In this document: positions 52,240-61,750 of the stretch, piece after piece | Numbering within the stretch: position 1 is the stretch's first letter | Layout: every line of letters begins with the position of its first letter | Assembly: GCA_016463225.1 (NCBI GenBank) | Contig: JAEMRT010000004.1 | Location: forward strand, 62,001 to 126,000 | From: Sphingopyxis sp. | Lineage (GTDB): Bacteria; Pseudomonadota; Alphaproteobacteria; Sphingomonadales; Sphingomonadaceae | Length of the DNA stretch: 64,000 nt | Reading direction: 5' to 3' | The notes under the pieces: model-generated | The model's database searches: none | Seen by the model: only the letters and a program-made list of their open reading frames with translations | Told to the model about the DNA's origin: nothing | Position numbers and translations under genes: made by a program

Positions 52240-53775
52240 TCAGGCGGCTTTCGTCACGCGGGCGGGAACGTCGCGGACCGACGCCAGCGCCGCCTGCTCG
52301 CCCTCGGTGCCGCTCTCATGATATTCGGCGTCCTCGTTGACCCCCCAGATGTCATAGACGCGCGCGCCGGCGACGATGTTGCGCACCGTCAGCATCGCGG
52401 TCATCATCGCATGATCCTGGTTGTTATAGCGGTGCATGCCGTTGCGCCCGACCATGTGGAGCGTCGGATAGCGCGCCTCCAGCTCGGACCGCATCGTCTC
52501 GACATGCGCGGCATAATCGTCGTCATAGACCGGGTACGCCTTTTCCTGCCGCACCACAGCGCCGCCAACGACATCCCCGGGATCGCAGAGGCCAAGGATC
52601 GCCATTTCCTTCGTCGCCAGCGCAATCAGGTCGTCGTCGCTCGACGCCCACAGCCCGTCGCCCTCGAAACAGAAATATTCGAGGCCGACGCACGCGAGAT
52701 CGGGATCGGGGACCATTTCGGGCGACCAGCTGCGGAAATTCTGCACCCGGCCGACCTGCACCTTGCTGTCGTGGATATAGATCCAGTTGTCGGGGAACAG
52801 ATCCTCCGAGCGGATTTTCAGCGCGACGGTCAGAAAGTCGCGATATTTCAGCTTCGGCGCCGCATTCAGCGCACAGGCGGGCAGCGGATGGATGCGCGCC
52901 GCCAGCTCGCGCATCGGTGCCGAGCTGATCACATGCGCGGCGTCGATCACGACGTCGCCGTCCGGACCGTTCGCGGTCAGCCGCCAGCGGCCGCTTACCT
53001 GATCCTGCGTCAGCTGTTTGAAGCTGTGCGCCATCAGCACATGGTTGCCCCCCGCGATCACCTTGTCGCGCGCCGCATCCCACATCATGCCCGGGCCAAG
53101 CCGCGGATAGCGAAAGGTTTCGAGCAAGGTCTTGGTCGCCATGCCGTCATTCGGACGCTTGTTGAGGCCCAAGCTGCGCTTCAGCCCGTCGAGCACCGCG
53201 GCACCGAGCGAAAGCCCCTTGATGCGCTGCGCCGCCCAGTCGGCCGACATTTCGTCGCACGGCATACCCCACACCTTCTCGGTATAGGTTTTGAAAAAGA
53301 TCGAATAAAGCTTCTGCCCGAACTGGTTGATCGTCCAGTCCTCGAAACTGCGCACCTTTTTGTTCGGCAGCAGCTTCGCCTTGGCATAGCTTACCATACA
53401 TAAGGTCGAACGAATGACGCCAAGGTTCCACAGCGCCTCGAACGCGCGCAGCGGATAGGAATAGAATTTGCCCTCATAATAGATGCGGCTCATCCGCGGG
53501 CGCTGGATAAAATCGTCAGGCAGGATCTCGTTCCACAGGTCGACAACTTCCTGGCTTTTCGAAAAAAAGCGGTGACCGCCGATATCGAAACGAAAGCCTT
53601 CATGCTCGACCGTCCGGCTGATCCCGCCGACATAGACCGGGTCCTTTTCGATCACCGTAACCTTATAACCCTGTTGGGTCAGCTGATAGGCGGCGGTCAG
53701 CCCGGCCGGACCCGCGCCAATGATGGCGACGTCGGCGCTGGTCGGACGGTTTTTCGAAACTCGGGCGTCGGTCAC
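52240..53775 (-). CDS. UDP-galactopyranose-mutase-like FAD protein
   Basis: The protein has 511 aa. It has FAD-binding ADVAIIGAGPAGLTAAYQL and VIEKDPVYVGGISRTVEHEG, then FDIGGHRFFSKSQEVVDLWN, FFKTYTEKVWGMPCDEMSADW and a C-terminal GRNGMHRYNNQDHAMMTAML. The group is UGM-like and amine-oxidase-like flavoproteins often found in polysaccharide clusters. The exact substrate is not sure: UDP-Galp to UDP-Galf is typical, but this subfamily is longer than classical Glf (~370-400 aa). It lies 25 nt before gtrA. Confidence 0.85.
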   Translation of the reverse strand: MTDARVSKNRPTSADVAIIGAGPAGLTAAYQLTQQGYKVTVIEKDPVYVGGISRTVEHEGFRFDIGGHRFFSKSQEVVDLWNEILPDDFIQRPRMSRIYYEGKFYSYPLRAFEALWNLGVIRSTLCMVSYAKAKLLPNKKVRSFEDWTINQFGQKLYSIFFKTYTEKVWGMPCDEMSADWAAQRIKGLSLGAAVLDGLKRSLGLNKRPNDGMATKTLLETFRYPRLGPGMMWDAARDKVIAGGNHVLMAHSFKQLTQDQVSGRWRLTANGPDGDVVIDAAHVISSAPMRELAARIHPLPACALNAAPKLKYRDFLTVALKIRSEDLFPDNWIYIHDSKVQVGRVQNFRSWSPEMVPDPDLACVGLEYFCFEGDGLWASSDDDLIALATKEMAILGLCDPGDVVGGAVVRQEKAYPVYDDDYAAHVETMRSELEARYPTLHMVGRNGMHRYNNQDHAMMTAMLTVRNIVAGARVYDIWGVNEDAEYHESGTEGEQAALASVRDVPARVTKAA

Positions 53776-53838
53776 TGAATATTCCCCACACAGGTAATTG
53801 CCGGCGCCAGCCTTGCGGCAAATATGGCTAAAAACTGG

Positions 53839-55671
53839 TTAACGCGACTGTGAATTCTGCGTCGATGCCGCAACTTTGCCGTTTGGCTGAACGATCCGAT
53901 AAACACGGAAGGCGCCGTAGGAGAGGCCGGGTTCTGGTTGCAGCCAGTCGATCCTGCGACCCTCCAATAGATGCGCCGCCAGCCCCCGAGGGCTATCAGC
54001 TGCCAGCCTCCCGATTTCCTTTCGGCAGAATGCGAGATATCGCGCTCCATCGGCGGCAACGATCGAATGCGCCGCAGCAGGCGGAGAAAGAAATGCCGAA
54101 ATGATGCGGTCGATCGCCGCGTGGCTTCGATGGTGTCCGGTGGCTACCACGCTATGCGGTGTATCGACCAAAAGCGCTGGCCCGATATGCATGGAAGAAA
54201 AGACAAGTGCTGGTGGCTGTTCGGCAAATGCCGATGTCATCCGCGATAGGTCACAAGGATCCTGATCGTCACGGACCGACGATTGCGCTTGAGCGTGAAG
54301 TGCCGCCAACCGCATGCCTATTGCAGTATCGACTATCGGAATGGCCATCATGAACAACAGCGCACCGCCAATGCGCGCCAAAGGCTGCGATCGAGACCGG
54401 CTCCAACGCCATAGCGCGATCGCTAGGGCGGCGAAGGCGGGCACCATGAAAGCATGCGCGATCGCGGTCGTCCGGATGACGAGCATCGCCAGCACCGTGC
54501 TGAAACATATCAATATTCCCAGTCGGGCCCAGTTTTCGCCTTCCGCGCTGTTATGGGTCCGCCAACAGGTCCAGGCTGCCGCCGCCAGACCCACGATCGT
54601 GGGGGGTACATAAAGCGCGGCCATACTTGCATCCTGCCGCCAGACCGGACGACCTTCGAAGATGGGATCGTACCAGTAGGTGCGAACAAGCGGCTCCATC
54701 CCGGCGAACGGCCCATCGAGACAGGAGGGGGCGATCAGGATGAAACTGACTGCGCCCGCCGTGCCGACGACTACAATGACGCCAAGGCGACACGCCCGTG
54801 AGGCGGCCCACCGGCTTGGCCCTGCCAAAAAGGCCGTGAACAGCATCCCGCCGAGCGCCACTGGAGCAAGGTATGGCAAGGAAAAGCTGTCGCAATATAA
54901 GGTCGACACATAGGCTGGTCCTCGAAATACGAGGAGCCAAAAGGCGGGAAACGCGATCAGCCCCGCCGAGAAACCAGCCAAGCGGACCGCTTTGTCTTGG
55001 TCGCGCAGCCAGTCGAACGCGAACAAAGCCCAGAAGAAGGCTAGAATTGGCAGGCCTTCGAGCGAAATCTCGACATACGCGCTTGCCACGAGAGCGGCCA
55101 ACAGCCCGACGGAAAAATGGGCGGGCTTTATCGCCAGCCACAGCAGAATAACGGCCAGCAGCAGCTGCCAATTATGGTGGTCGATGTTCAGTGGGGCAAA
55201 AAAATGCAGAAAGCTGATCGTGGTCGCGGCGATGCCAAGTCCGACGAGTACGAGCGACTGATCGCCCAGGATTCGCAGAATCCGGGCGAACACCAGTAGC
55301 AGGGGCAATACCAATAACGGCGGATAAAGCGCCAACGTCCAGCGTTCGGCCGTTTCGGGTTCCAAAAACAAGCTCAACAGCCGGATCAAGCCGACAATCT
55401 GCGCATCAATGAAGCGCGACCAGTGCATCAGGCCGCCGCCGCCGGCCGGATTCACGCGATGCTGCACGGTATCGAACCAGCCCTGTCCCGCGGAAAGGTC
55501 GCGCACCTGCGCCAGCCGCATCGCATTGTCGGGATCCCAAAAAGTGAGGCTGGTGATCGCTTCGTGATGGATGGTAACGCTGACGGCCACGAAACCCAGC
55601 CACAGGATCACCCCCAGCCTATCGGCCCCGATGGATTCGAAAATCTCGCCCGTCTTCGCGGTCTGCGGCAT
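53839..55671 (-). CDS. Polytopic membrane protein, putative GT-C glycosyltransferase (paralogue B)
   Basis: The protein has 610 aa from ATG 55671; a GTG at 55683 would add four residues. It aligns along its length with paralogue A: WDPDNAMRLAQVRDLSAGQG, HRVNPAGGGGLMHWSR, HHNWQLLLAVILLW and a C-terminal domain with VVATGHHRSHAAIDRI. GC content and codon choice are lower than in the flanks, most clearly in its C-terminal half, which suggests separate origin or transfer. It is the first gene of the minus-strand set with the UGM-like and gtrA genes. Confidence 0.75.
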   Translation of the reverse strand: MPQTAKTGEIFESIGADRLGVILWLGFVAVSVTIHHEAITSLTFWDPDNAMRLAQVRDLSAGQGWFDTVQHRVNPAGGGGLMHWSRFIDAQIVGLIRLLSLFLEPETAERWTLALYPPLLVLPLLLVFARILRILGDQSLVLVGLGIAATTISFLHFFAPLNIDHHNWQLLLAVILLWLAIKPAHFSVGLLAALVASAYVEISLEGLPILAFFWALFAFDWLRDQDKAVRLAGFSAGLIAFPAFWLLVFRGPAYVSTLYCDSFSLPYLAPVALGGMLFTAFLAGPSRWAASRACRLGVIVVVGTAGAVSFILIAPSCLDGPFAGMEPLVRTYWYDPIFEGRPVWRQDASMAALYVPPTIVGLAAAAWTCWRTHNSAEGENWARLGILICFSTVLAMLVIRTTAIAHAFMVPAFAALAIALWRWSRSRSQPLARIGGALLFMMAIPIVDTAIGMRLAALHAQAQSSVRDDQDPCDLSRMTSAFAEQPPALVFSSMHIGPALLVDTPHSVVATGHHRSHAAIDRIISAFLSPPAAAHSIVAADGARYLAFCRKEIGRLAADSPRGLAAHLLEGRRIDWLQPEPGLSYGAFRVYRIVQPNGKVAASTQNSQSR

Positions 55672-55870
55672 TCCCCGTATCACCCCAATTCATCGCAGCC
55701 GTGTGGGTGCAGCCGCGCACAAGCGCCCGCCCAAGGCTGCGTTTCGCTGTGACCAATCATGGATAAGGACTGGTTAATTCGGGCCCGCGATTCTTGGCAA
55801 AGCGAGCTTTCCCGACTTGGGGCGCCGTCCATCTTGCGATAAACTTGGCCCCGCCAAGGAGGTGCGCGGC

Positions 55871-56833
55871 ATGGCGGGTGGTCTGGCAATTGTCTTGAGC
55901 GGCGGCGGCGCCAAGGGCGCCTTTCAGGTCGGCGTCGTCCACGAGCTTGTCGTCAACCGCAGCGTCCGGCTCGACATCGTCGCCGGGGTTTCGACCGGCG
56001 CGATCCAGGCGTTGGGGGTCGCGCAGGACGATGTGCCGGGGCTGCTCGACGCCTGGCTCGGTATCCGGGGCAACAGCTCGATCTACAAGCCGCGCCCGCT
56101 TGGGGTCGTCGGCGGATTGCTCGGCGAGGATGCGATCTACGACACCGCACCGCTCAAACGCCTGCTCAAGGGCTTTGCCAATGACGCGAAACTGCGCGCC
56201 AGCGGACGCAAATTGCTGCTCGGCGTCGTCAATCTCGGCACCGGCACCTATCGCAGCATCGACGAGAGCGTGCCCGGCATTCACAATTGGGTTTATGCCA
56301 GCTGCGCGATGCCCCTGTTCTTCGACCCGCTCCAGACGCGCGCCAGCGACGGGACCGAGGAACAATGGGTCGATGGCGGGGTGCGCGACGTGACCCCGCT
56401 CAGCGCGGCGCTCGACATGAACCCGCGCGGCGTGATCGCGGTGCGCGCCTCACCCGCGCCGCGGCCCGGCGCGGTGCGCACTTTTCCCAACCTGATCAAG
56501 ATCGGACTGCGCGCGGTCGATATCCTGCAATCTGAGGTGTCGGCCAACGACCTCGCGGGCGCCGCACTGATCAACGACCTGATCGCCGCGCGCGAAGCCC
56601 AGCTTCGGGCCCTCCAGAGCGAAGGCATCGGCGGCGCACAGGCCGCGCGCATCCTCCGCCCGCTCGACGTCCAGATTTCGCGCTACCGCTTCGCGCCGAT
56701 CCGCATCATCGAACCGGAGGAAGAGGTCGCCGAAACGCTTGAATTCAACCCCGCAAAAATCCGCGCCGCAATCGACGCCGGCCGCCGCGCGGTCGACCGC
56801 GAATGGGATGCGCTGGAACCGCTGCTGAGCTGA
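55871..56833 (+). CDS. Patatin-like phospholipase
   Basis: The protein has 320 aa. It has the nucleotide-like oxyanion loop AIVLSGGGAKGAFQVGVV, nucleophile elbow GVSTGAIQ (GxSxG Ser) and the Asp of the dyad in WVDGGVRDVTP. It is a serine lipid acyl hydrolase; no signal peptide is seen, so it acts in the cytoplasm or at the inner membrane. AAGGAGGTG precedes ATG 55871, so upstream codons are not used. It is divergent from the lower-GC membrane-protein gene. Confidence 0.9.
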   Translation: MAGGLAIVLSGGGAKGAFQVGVVHELVVNRSVRLDIVAGVSTGAIQALGVAQDDVPGLLDAWLGIRGNSSIYKPRPLGVVGGLLGEDAIYDTAPLKRLLKGFANDAKLRASGRKLLLGVVNLGTGTYRSIDESVPGIHNWVYASCAMPLFFDPLQTRASDGTEEQWVDGGVRDVTPLSAALDMNPRGVIAVRASPAPRPGAVRTFPNLIKIGLRAVDILQSEVSANDLAGAALINDLIAAREAQLRALQSEGIGGAQAARILRPLDVQISRYRFAPIRIIEPEEEVAETLEFNPAKIRAAIDAGRRAVDREWDALEPLLS

Positions 56834-56888
56834 GAGATGCGAACGGCTGCTTGCGACGAATAGCAGCCGTCCGAAAATATGATAAGCG

Positions 56889-57380
56889 ATGGCGATGGCA
56901 TGGAAACATATCCGGTTAGGCGTGGCACTAGGATGTGCACTTGGGCTTGCATCTTGTGAATCAAAGCCCCCCGAGATTAGGCTCGCAACGGCCGCTGGCA
57001 AGGCATGTGGGCTTCCCTCCGAGCGTGTCTGCGTATCAGCATTAAAGACGCCGGGTGATTATGTCGTAGGGCTACATGGCGATACGGAGCGCCGATTGCC
57101 GGAAGACCTCAAATGCCTAGAAGCATGGGCAAAAAAGCAAAGACTTGGCTTTCAGAATGCTTCGGTGGGGCGATGCCGGACGGCCCGAGAGGTCAATATC
57201 TCGCGCCTCGCGGAGAATACCTGCGGACTTGAACACGGAAGCGTCGTAGCCGACACGATGCAGTCTTGGATCAACGTCTATAGTGTCGACCGAAATATTT
57301 CTGACCAAAAGCTCAGTTGTTTGGCGGGATGGACGAAGGATAAAGGGCTTACTTTTGTTCGACGCCCATTTTCACACTGA
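56889..57380 (+). CDS. Orphan lipoprotein with Cys-rich repeats
   Basis: The protein has 163 aa with a lipobox (LGLASC near residue 23). The mature protein holds six more Cys and two similar segments (LKCLEAWAKKQRLGFQNA and LSCLAGWTKDKGLTFVRR), so it is a short duplication. Base composition is lower in GC than its neighbours. The start is doubtful: ATG 56889 or the ATG six bases later. No family was recognised. It lies between patatin and the convergent usher-like gene. Confidence 0.55.
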   Translation: MAMAWKHIRLGVALGCALGLASCESKPPEIRLATAAGKACGLPSERVCVSALKTPGDYVVGLHGDTERRLPEDLKCLEAWAKKQRLGFQNASVGRCRTAREVNISRLAENTCGLEHGSVVADTMQSWINVYSVDRNISDQKLSCLAGWTKDKGLTFVRRPFSH

Positions 57381-57420
57381 CTGAGAATCCGCTTTCCACC
57401 CCAAAGCAGACCATAGCCTC

Positions 57421-60186
57421 CTACAATCCCGCACCCGGTGGCCCGCGCGCGCCATTGCCCTCTCCGGTCACTGCCTCGCCCTGCACCGCCACATCGCGGT
57501 GCAACGCCTTCAGCGCCAGCGTCCCCAGCCGCACGCGGGGGGCCGCCTTGCCCGGCACCGCGCCGATCGCAAAACCGCCGTCGAGCCGCAGCGCCGCCGC
57601 CGACGCCTTGCCCAGCCGCACCGTGTAGCGCCCATAAGCAACGCTTTCGAAAAGGAAATATCCGTCGAACTCGGTCAGCGTCGTCGCCCGCACCCGCCCT
57701 TCGGCATCGACCAGCTCCAGGCCGAGTCCCTCGATCGGGTTGCCGCCGTCGCGGCGCAGCACGCCCTCGATTTCGCCCGCAGCAACCATCGGCAGCGCGA
57801 CGCGCGTCGCGACGCCGGGACGCGGCGAGACAACCACGCCGGGCAGTGCGGGTTGAACATAGGGATCTGGCAAGCTGCCGGCGTCAATGCCGATCAGCAC
57901 CGGGCGGAACGGTTCAAGACCGTCGACCGTTGCTTGCCCCTGCTGGTCGGTCGCCGCATCGATAGTGGCGTTGCCCGCGGTCAGCGGCACGCCCGCCAGC
58001 GCTGCCTCACCCGGCTGGCGAATCCCGTCGCCATTGTCATCCATCCACACATCGGCGATCACCTGACCGCGGCTCGCGAGCTTTTCGCTCGATACCCGCC
58101 AGCCGCCATTCGGCTTCGGCCCGAAGCTGAAAGCCAGCGACAGCGACGCCGCCAGCGATCCATCGCTCGCCACTTCGCCGAAGCCGCTCAGCTGCAACCG
58201 ATTGAAACGGCGTGTATATCCAGCCCCGACACGCGCGCGGTCGAGCCCGCGGTCATAGCCAAGCTCGGCGCGCCATTCAGCGTCGCCCTTCCCCGCCCAT
58301 TCGCCGATCACCGTCATGCGCGTGTCGCTGTTATCCCCCGACAGCGCAAAGCGCGCCTCACCACGCAGGCGGACGCGCCCGATCCGGGCATTGGCGAGCA
58401 GGCTGGCGGTCAGATTATCGGGCGGATCGGGGCCGATCGGGACCTTGGTCCGGCTCCAGTCGAGCTGGCCGGTAAAGGTCAGCGCGCGAAAGCTCGCCGA
58501 TGCGCGGGCGCTGGCTTCTAGGCTACTGATCCCAGAACGCCGATCGATCTGGCGGACGTCGAAATGCAGCGGCAACACAGTCCGGCCCAGCTTGACCGAC
58601 TGATCGACCGAAATCGAATAGAGGCCATTGATATTGCTGATAAAACGGTCCGACACAAAACCGTTCCAGCCGCGCATTGCATCGGCGCGGACATAGGTTT
58701 CGCCGAACGCCGCGAGCCAGCTCGCGCGCACCGCGCCACCACCGTCGTCGGCTTGCGAGGCGCCAACCTCGAGCAGGGTCGGCCCGAGCGAGCGGCGCAG
58801 TGCCACCTCGGCATAATTGCGCCGGACATCCTCGATCATCAGGCTGTGGGCATAGGCGGCAACCGAGGTGCGCGCATCAAGCCCGCGCTCGGCGCCTATC
58901 GTCCCGCGCCAGCCGCGGCGGAACGGACCGCGTCGCCGTCCGCCAAATTCGATCAGGTCGGCATTTTCCTGCGCAAACCCCGCCCAGTACCAGGTCTGCT
59001 GCGGCGGGATCGAATCCATCCCCACCTGCACCTGCCTGATTTCGCGCCTGACTTGCCCCTGCGGGCCATAAAGCACGATTTCGAAGCGGTTCGAGCCATA
59101 TTGCAGCGGCACATCGAGAAATTCGTAGCGACCATCGCCATTGGGGCTGGTGAACGCCAGCAACTGGCCATTGCGATAAAGTTCGGCGTCCCAGCCCGCC
59201 GGCAGATCGCCGCGAAACGTCGTTTTGTCAAAACTGTCAGGACGCTCGATCGGGCGATTGGTGACCACCGCCCCGCGCCCCGGTGCCGACCCGGCGACGA
59301 TGCCGGTCGACAACAGGCTGACATCGCCCGCGGCATAATGCGTTGCCTTCAACGGCCCGAGTAGCCGCCCCTCGGGATCGGTGCGATACAGCCGCATCCG
59401 CAGGCTGTCGGGCACGCCCTCGTTATCCGACGACAGCCGCGCGTCGAAACTCTGTCGCAGCACCTCGCCCGCCGCGAAAATTTCATAGCGCCCCTGAACA
59501 TAGGAACCGCCGCGCTTGTCCGACACGAACCCTGCCGACGCGACAACATCGACCGAGGGCGTCGCCCACGCCTGATACGGCCGCGACGCCTGCGGCAGGC
59601 TAGCGAGGTCGAACCGCGCCGCCGGACGGATCCCGGCCGCGCGCGCGCGCCGTTCGGCGGCGAGCTGGAACGGCAGCTTGTCCTTGGTCTCGATCCGCAG
59701 CACCGCATTCGACAGGTCGGCGACGATCGGTACCCCCAGCCACGCGTTCAAACTGTCCAGATTGACGCACCAGCCAACGGGGGTATCGCGGATCATCGTC
59801 GCCGAAAGCCGGAAGCTCTGGCTGCCCGCGCGCACCTCGCCCGCATCGCGGTCGATCGTCAGGCTGCGCCGCTCGTCGAACACCCAGCCAGTTGCGCGGC
59901 GCAACTTCTTGTCGACCCGCACGGCAAGATCGAGCGCGAGCACCATGTCGGCGAGGTCGACGCACACCCCCTGCGGCGTCTGGTAACCGCGCACCCCGTC
60001 GCCGAGCCGATATTGTCCCGAACGCAGGTCGAACAGCCAGCTGTCGTCCTCGTTCGGCGCCCAGCCATCGGTGGCCAGCGAAACCGGCGCTTTGTCAACA
60101 GCCTGAGCGCCAGCAGGGACAAGCCCCACCAGCGCCAGTCCGGCGAGGATCGCCGGTTTCCATCGGGCAAGCACCGCGCGGATCAC
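57421..60186 (-). CDS. Usher-like outer-membrane protein with C-terminal Ig-like/carboxypeptidase-regulatory domains
   Basis: The protein has 921 aa. It has a signal peptide (ending AGAQA-VD) and an N-terminal domain with DDSWLFDLRSGQYRLGDGV. A long barrel (~190-700) follows, rich in alternating aromatic strands (QTWYWAGFAQENADLIEFGG, VGAGYTRRFNRLQLSGFGEV). Two C-terminal beta domains are seen: one with a Ca-binding-type DDNGDGIRQPGE (~730) and one with TTLTEFDGYFLFESVAYGRY (~865). It lies right behind a pilus-type chaperone gene, the layout of chaperone-usher systems, but it is unlike FimD in the plug region. It likely exports the DUF4402 subunit. Confidence 0.8.
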   Translation of the reverse strand: MIRAVLARWKPAILAGLALVGLVPAGAQAVDKAPVSLATDGWAPNEDDSWLFDLRSGQYRLGDGVRGYQTPQGVCVDLADMVLALDLAVRVDKKLRRATGWVFDERRSLTIDRDAGEVRAGSQSFRLSATMIRDTPVGWCVNLDSLNAWLGVPIVADLSNAVLRIETKDKLPFQLAAERRARAAGIRPAARFDLASLPQASRPYQAWATPSVDVVASAGFVSDKRGGSYVQGRYEIFAAGEVLRQSFDARLSSDNEGVPDSLRMRLYRTDPEGRLLGPLKATHYAAGDVSLLSTGIVAGSAPGRGAVVTNRPIERPDSFDKTTFRGDLPAGWDAELYRNGQLLAFTSPNGDGRYEFLDVPLQYGSNRFEIVLYGPQGQVRREIRQVQVGMDSIPPQQTWYWAGFAQENADLIEFGGRRRGPFRRGWRGTIGAERGLDARTSVAAYAHSLMIEDVRRNYAEVALRRSLGPTLLEVGASQADDGGGAVRASWLAAFGETYVRADAMRGWNGFVSDRFISNINGLYSISVDQSVKLGRTVLPLHFDVRQIDRRSGISSLEASARASASFRALTFTGQLDWSRTKVPIGPDPPDNLTASLLANARIGRVRLRGEARFALSGDNSDTRMTVIGEWAGKGDAEWRAELGYDRGLDRARVGAGYTRRFNRLQLSGFGEVASDGSLAASLSLAFSFGPKPNGGWRVSSEKLASRGQVIADVWMDDNGDGIRQPGEAALAGVPLTAGNATIDAATDQQGQATVDGLEPFRPVLIGIDAGSLPDPYVQPALPGVVVSPRPGVATRVALPMVAAGEIEGVLRRDGGNPIEGLGLELVDAEGRVRATTLTEFDGYFLFESVAYGRYTVRLGKASAAALRLDGGFAIGAVPGKAAPRVRLGTLALKALHRDVAVQGEAVTGEGNGARGPPGAGL

Positions 60187-60217
60187 GGTCTAGCGCCTCT
60201 TGTCCGCTCCTAACCCG

Positions 60218-61048
60218 TCACTTCACCACCCGGTCTGCCTCGTCGATGGTGCCGCCGCCGATTTCACGATCCTCGGTGTAGCGGATACGCACCGGACCCT
60301 TGAGCTTTGCTGCGAGTTCGGGCGGAACGCGCAGCGAAACCTCGCGCGCGCCAACCTCGGGATAAACCGCAATGCCGCGCGCGATGAGCAAAGGCTCGCT
60401 CACCCCCGGCCGCGTCACTGCGATGTCGCCATAGACCGAACGATTGCCCGTCCGCGTCAGGCCGAAATTAAACGCCGGGCCTTCGGGGGTATCGCCCACC
60501 CATGCCTCGCCGATCACCGCCTTGGCGCCCAGATCGCCAACGCGGACAATCACCGGGATGGTGATGCCGTAGATCGGGACCAGGGCGATCGAAACCCCGC
60601 TGCTCGCGGGCTTCGTCTCGTCGGCCGACACCGCGGCGAGGGCATCGGGGACGGCGCGAAACAGCATATGGGCGCGATATTCGCCCGGCGGCGTGCCTTC
60701 GGGGATGCGGACCCCGACGCGGATCACCTGCGGCTGGTTGGGCGGCAGGGTGACGCGGCGCGGGCTGAACGCGATCATGTCGAGCGCGGTCCGCTCGGCC
60801 GGGCTGACATCGGCCTCGGCAATCTCGTCGAGGCCGCCCGCTGCGGTCATCCGCTTGATTTCAAGGCTGATGCGATAGGTCGCCGGTTCGGACCCGATAT
60901 TGTTGAGCACCACCTCGGTCCCGCGCGAACCGTCGAGCACGACGCGCGTCGGCGCCACGAGCAGGTCACCCGCCGCATGGACCGGCATCGCTGCGACGCC
61001 GGTCACAAACGCCAAAAACAGGCCGAAGCCTTTGAAAAAGTCAGGCAT
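60218..61048 (-). CDS. Pilus-assembly-type periplasmic chaperone
   Basis: The protein has 276 aa from ATG 61048, with a signal peptide (FFKGFGLFLAFVTGVAAMPV, AHA cleavage). It has two Ig-like lobes: LLVAPTRVVLDGSRGTEVVL and FSPRRVTLPPNQPQVIRVGV, where the conserved Arg and the PxxQ/VRV strand fit the subunit-binding cleft, then VPIYGITIPVIV. It would stabilise the DUF4402 subunit in the periplasm and deliver it to the usher-like protein 31 nt downstream. A terminator stands between it and the subunit gene. Confidence 0.85.
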   Translation of the reverse strand: MPDFFKGFGLFLAFVTGVAAMPVHAAGDLLVAPTRVVLDGSRGTEVVLNNIGSEPATYRISLEIKRMTAAGGLDEIAEADVSPAERTALDMIAFSPRRVTLPPNQPQVIRVGVRIPEGTPPGEYRAHMLFRAVPDALAAVSADETKPASSGVSIALVPIYGITIPVIVRVGDLGAKAVIGEAWVGDTPEGPAFNFGLTRTGNRSVYGDIAVTRPGVSEPLLIARGIAVYPEVGAREVSLRVPPELAAKLKGPVRIRYTEDREIGGGTIDEADRVVK

Positions 61049-61168
61049 GGATACGATCCCCACAATCGTTTGTCCGGAATGGCCCACACCATTCCGATGG
61101 TCGCATCCTGCCTGCACCCACATGGTTGATATTTTGCTAACCATACCCGTCACTTGAACGGTCGGCAC

Positions 61169-61202
61169 AAAAAAGGGTCGCCAGACCTGCGCCTGACGAC
61201 CC
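61169..61202 (-). terminator. Intrinsic terminator between DUF4402 and chaperone genes
   Basis: Read on the minus strand, a 10-bp stem (one mismatch) with a loop of 8 is followed by six T. It lies 39 nt after the DUF4402 stop and 120 nt before the chaperone ATG. It should cut most messages after the subunit gene and so give more subunit than chaperone and usher. Confidence 0.75.
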
Positions 61203-61240
61203 CTGTTGACTGGCAGGCGTAGCCCGCCAGATTCCTCGGT

Positions 61241-61750
61241 TTATTGGTAGTTGGCGGTGACGTTGAACGTGCCGCTATAGTCGCCCGATGCCTGGTTGGC
61301 ACCGACGCTCAGCGTGCCGCCGACCTGGAAGCTGCCACCGGTGGTGCCGGGGCCCGCAGTCAGCGTGACCGACGAAGCCGAATAGGTCAGCGTCGAGGTC
61401 ATCGTGCCGCCGAGCGAACCGTTGAGCGTGACGCTCGCGTCGCCGCCGACCAGCACCACAGCATTGTTCGTGCCCTGAATATCGAAATTGGCCGCCGTCG
61501 TCGTCCCCGTGCAGGTCAGACCGGCACCGCATGTCGCTGCACCGCTGGTCGAAACCGCAACGGTCGAAGCGGTGGCACCGCTGATGATCGTCGCATATTG
61601 CAGGGCGCTGGTGTTGGTCAGCGTGATCTGACGCAGGATCTTGGCCGTGGCCGTACCCGTGGCCGAAGCCGCATGCGCCGCCGGGGCGTTCAGGGCGAGG
61701 GCAGCAATCGCGGCGCCGACGATGGCGCGCTTCATTCCAAATTTGCGCAT
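61241..61750 (-). CDS. DUF4402 surface subunit protein
   Basis: The protein has 169 aa. It has a signal peptide (KRAIVGAAIAALALNAPAAHA). The mature part is Thr/Ser/Gly-rich with alternating beta-strands: ATAKILRQITLTNTSALQYA, FDIQGTNNAVVLVGGDASVT and a C-terminal YSGTFNVTANYQ strand with the penultimate Tyr typical of chaperone-usher subunits. DUF4402 proteins are the structural subunits in such sphingomonad clusters. AAGGGA precedes ATG 61750; a Met five codons in is an alternative. A terminator follows the gene. Confidence 0.85.
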   Translation of the reverse strand: MRKFGMKRAIVGAAIAALALNAPAAHAASATGTATAKILRQITLTNTSALQYATIISGATASTVAVSTSGAATCGAGLTCTGTTTAANFDIQGTNNAVVLVGGDASVTLNGSLGGTMTSTLTYSASSVTLTAGPGTTGGSFQVGGTLSVGANQASGDYSGTFNVTANYQ

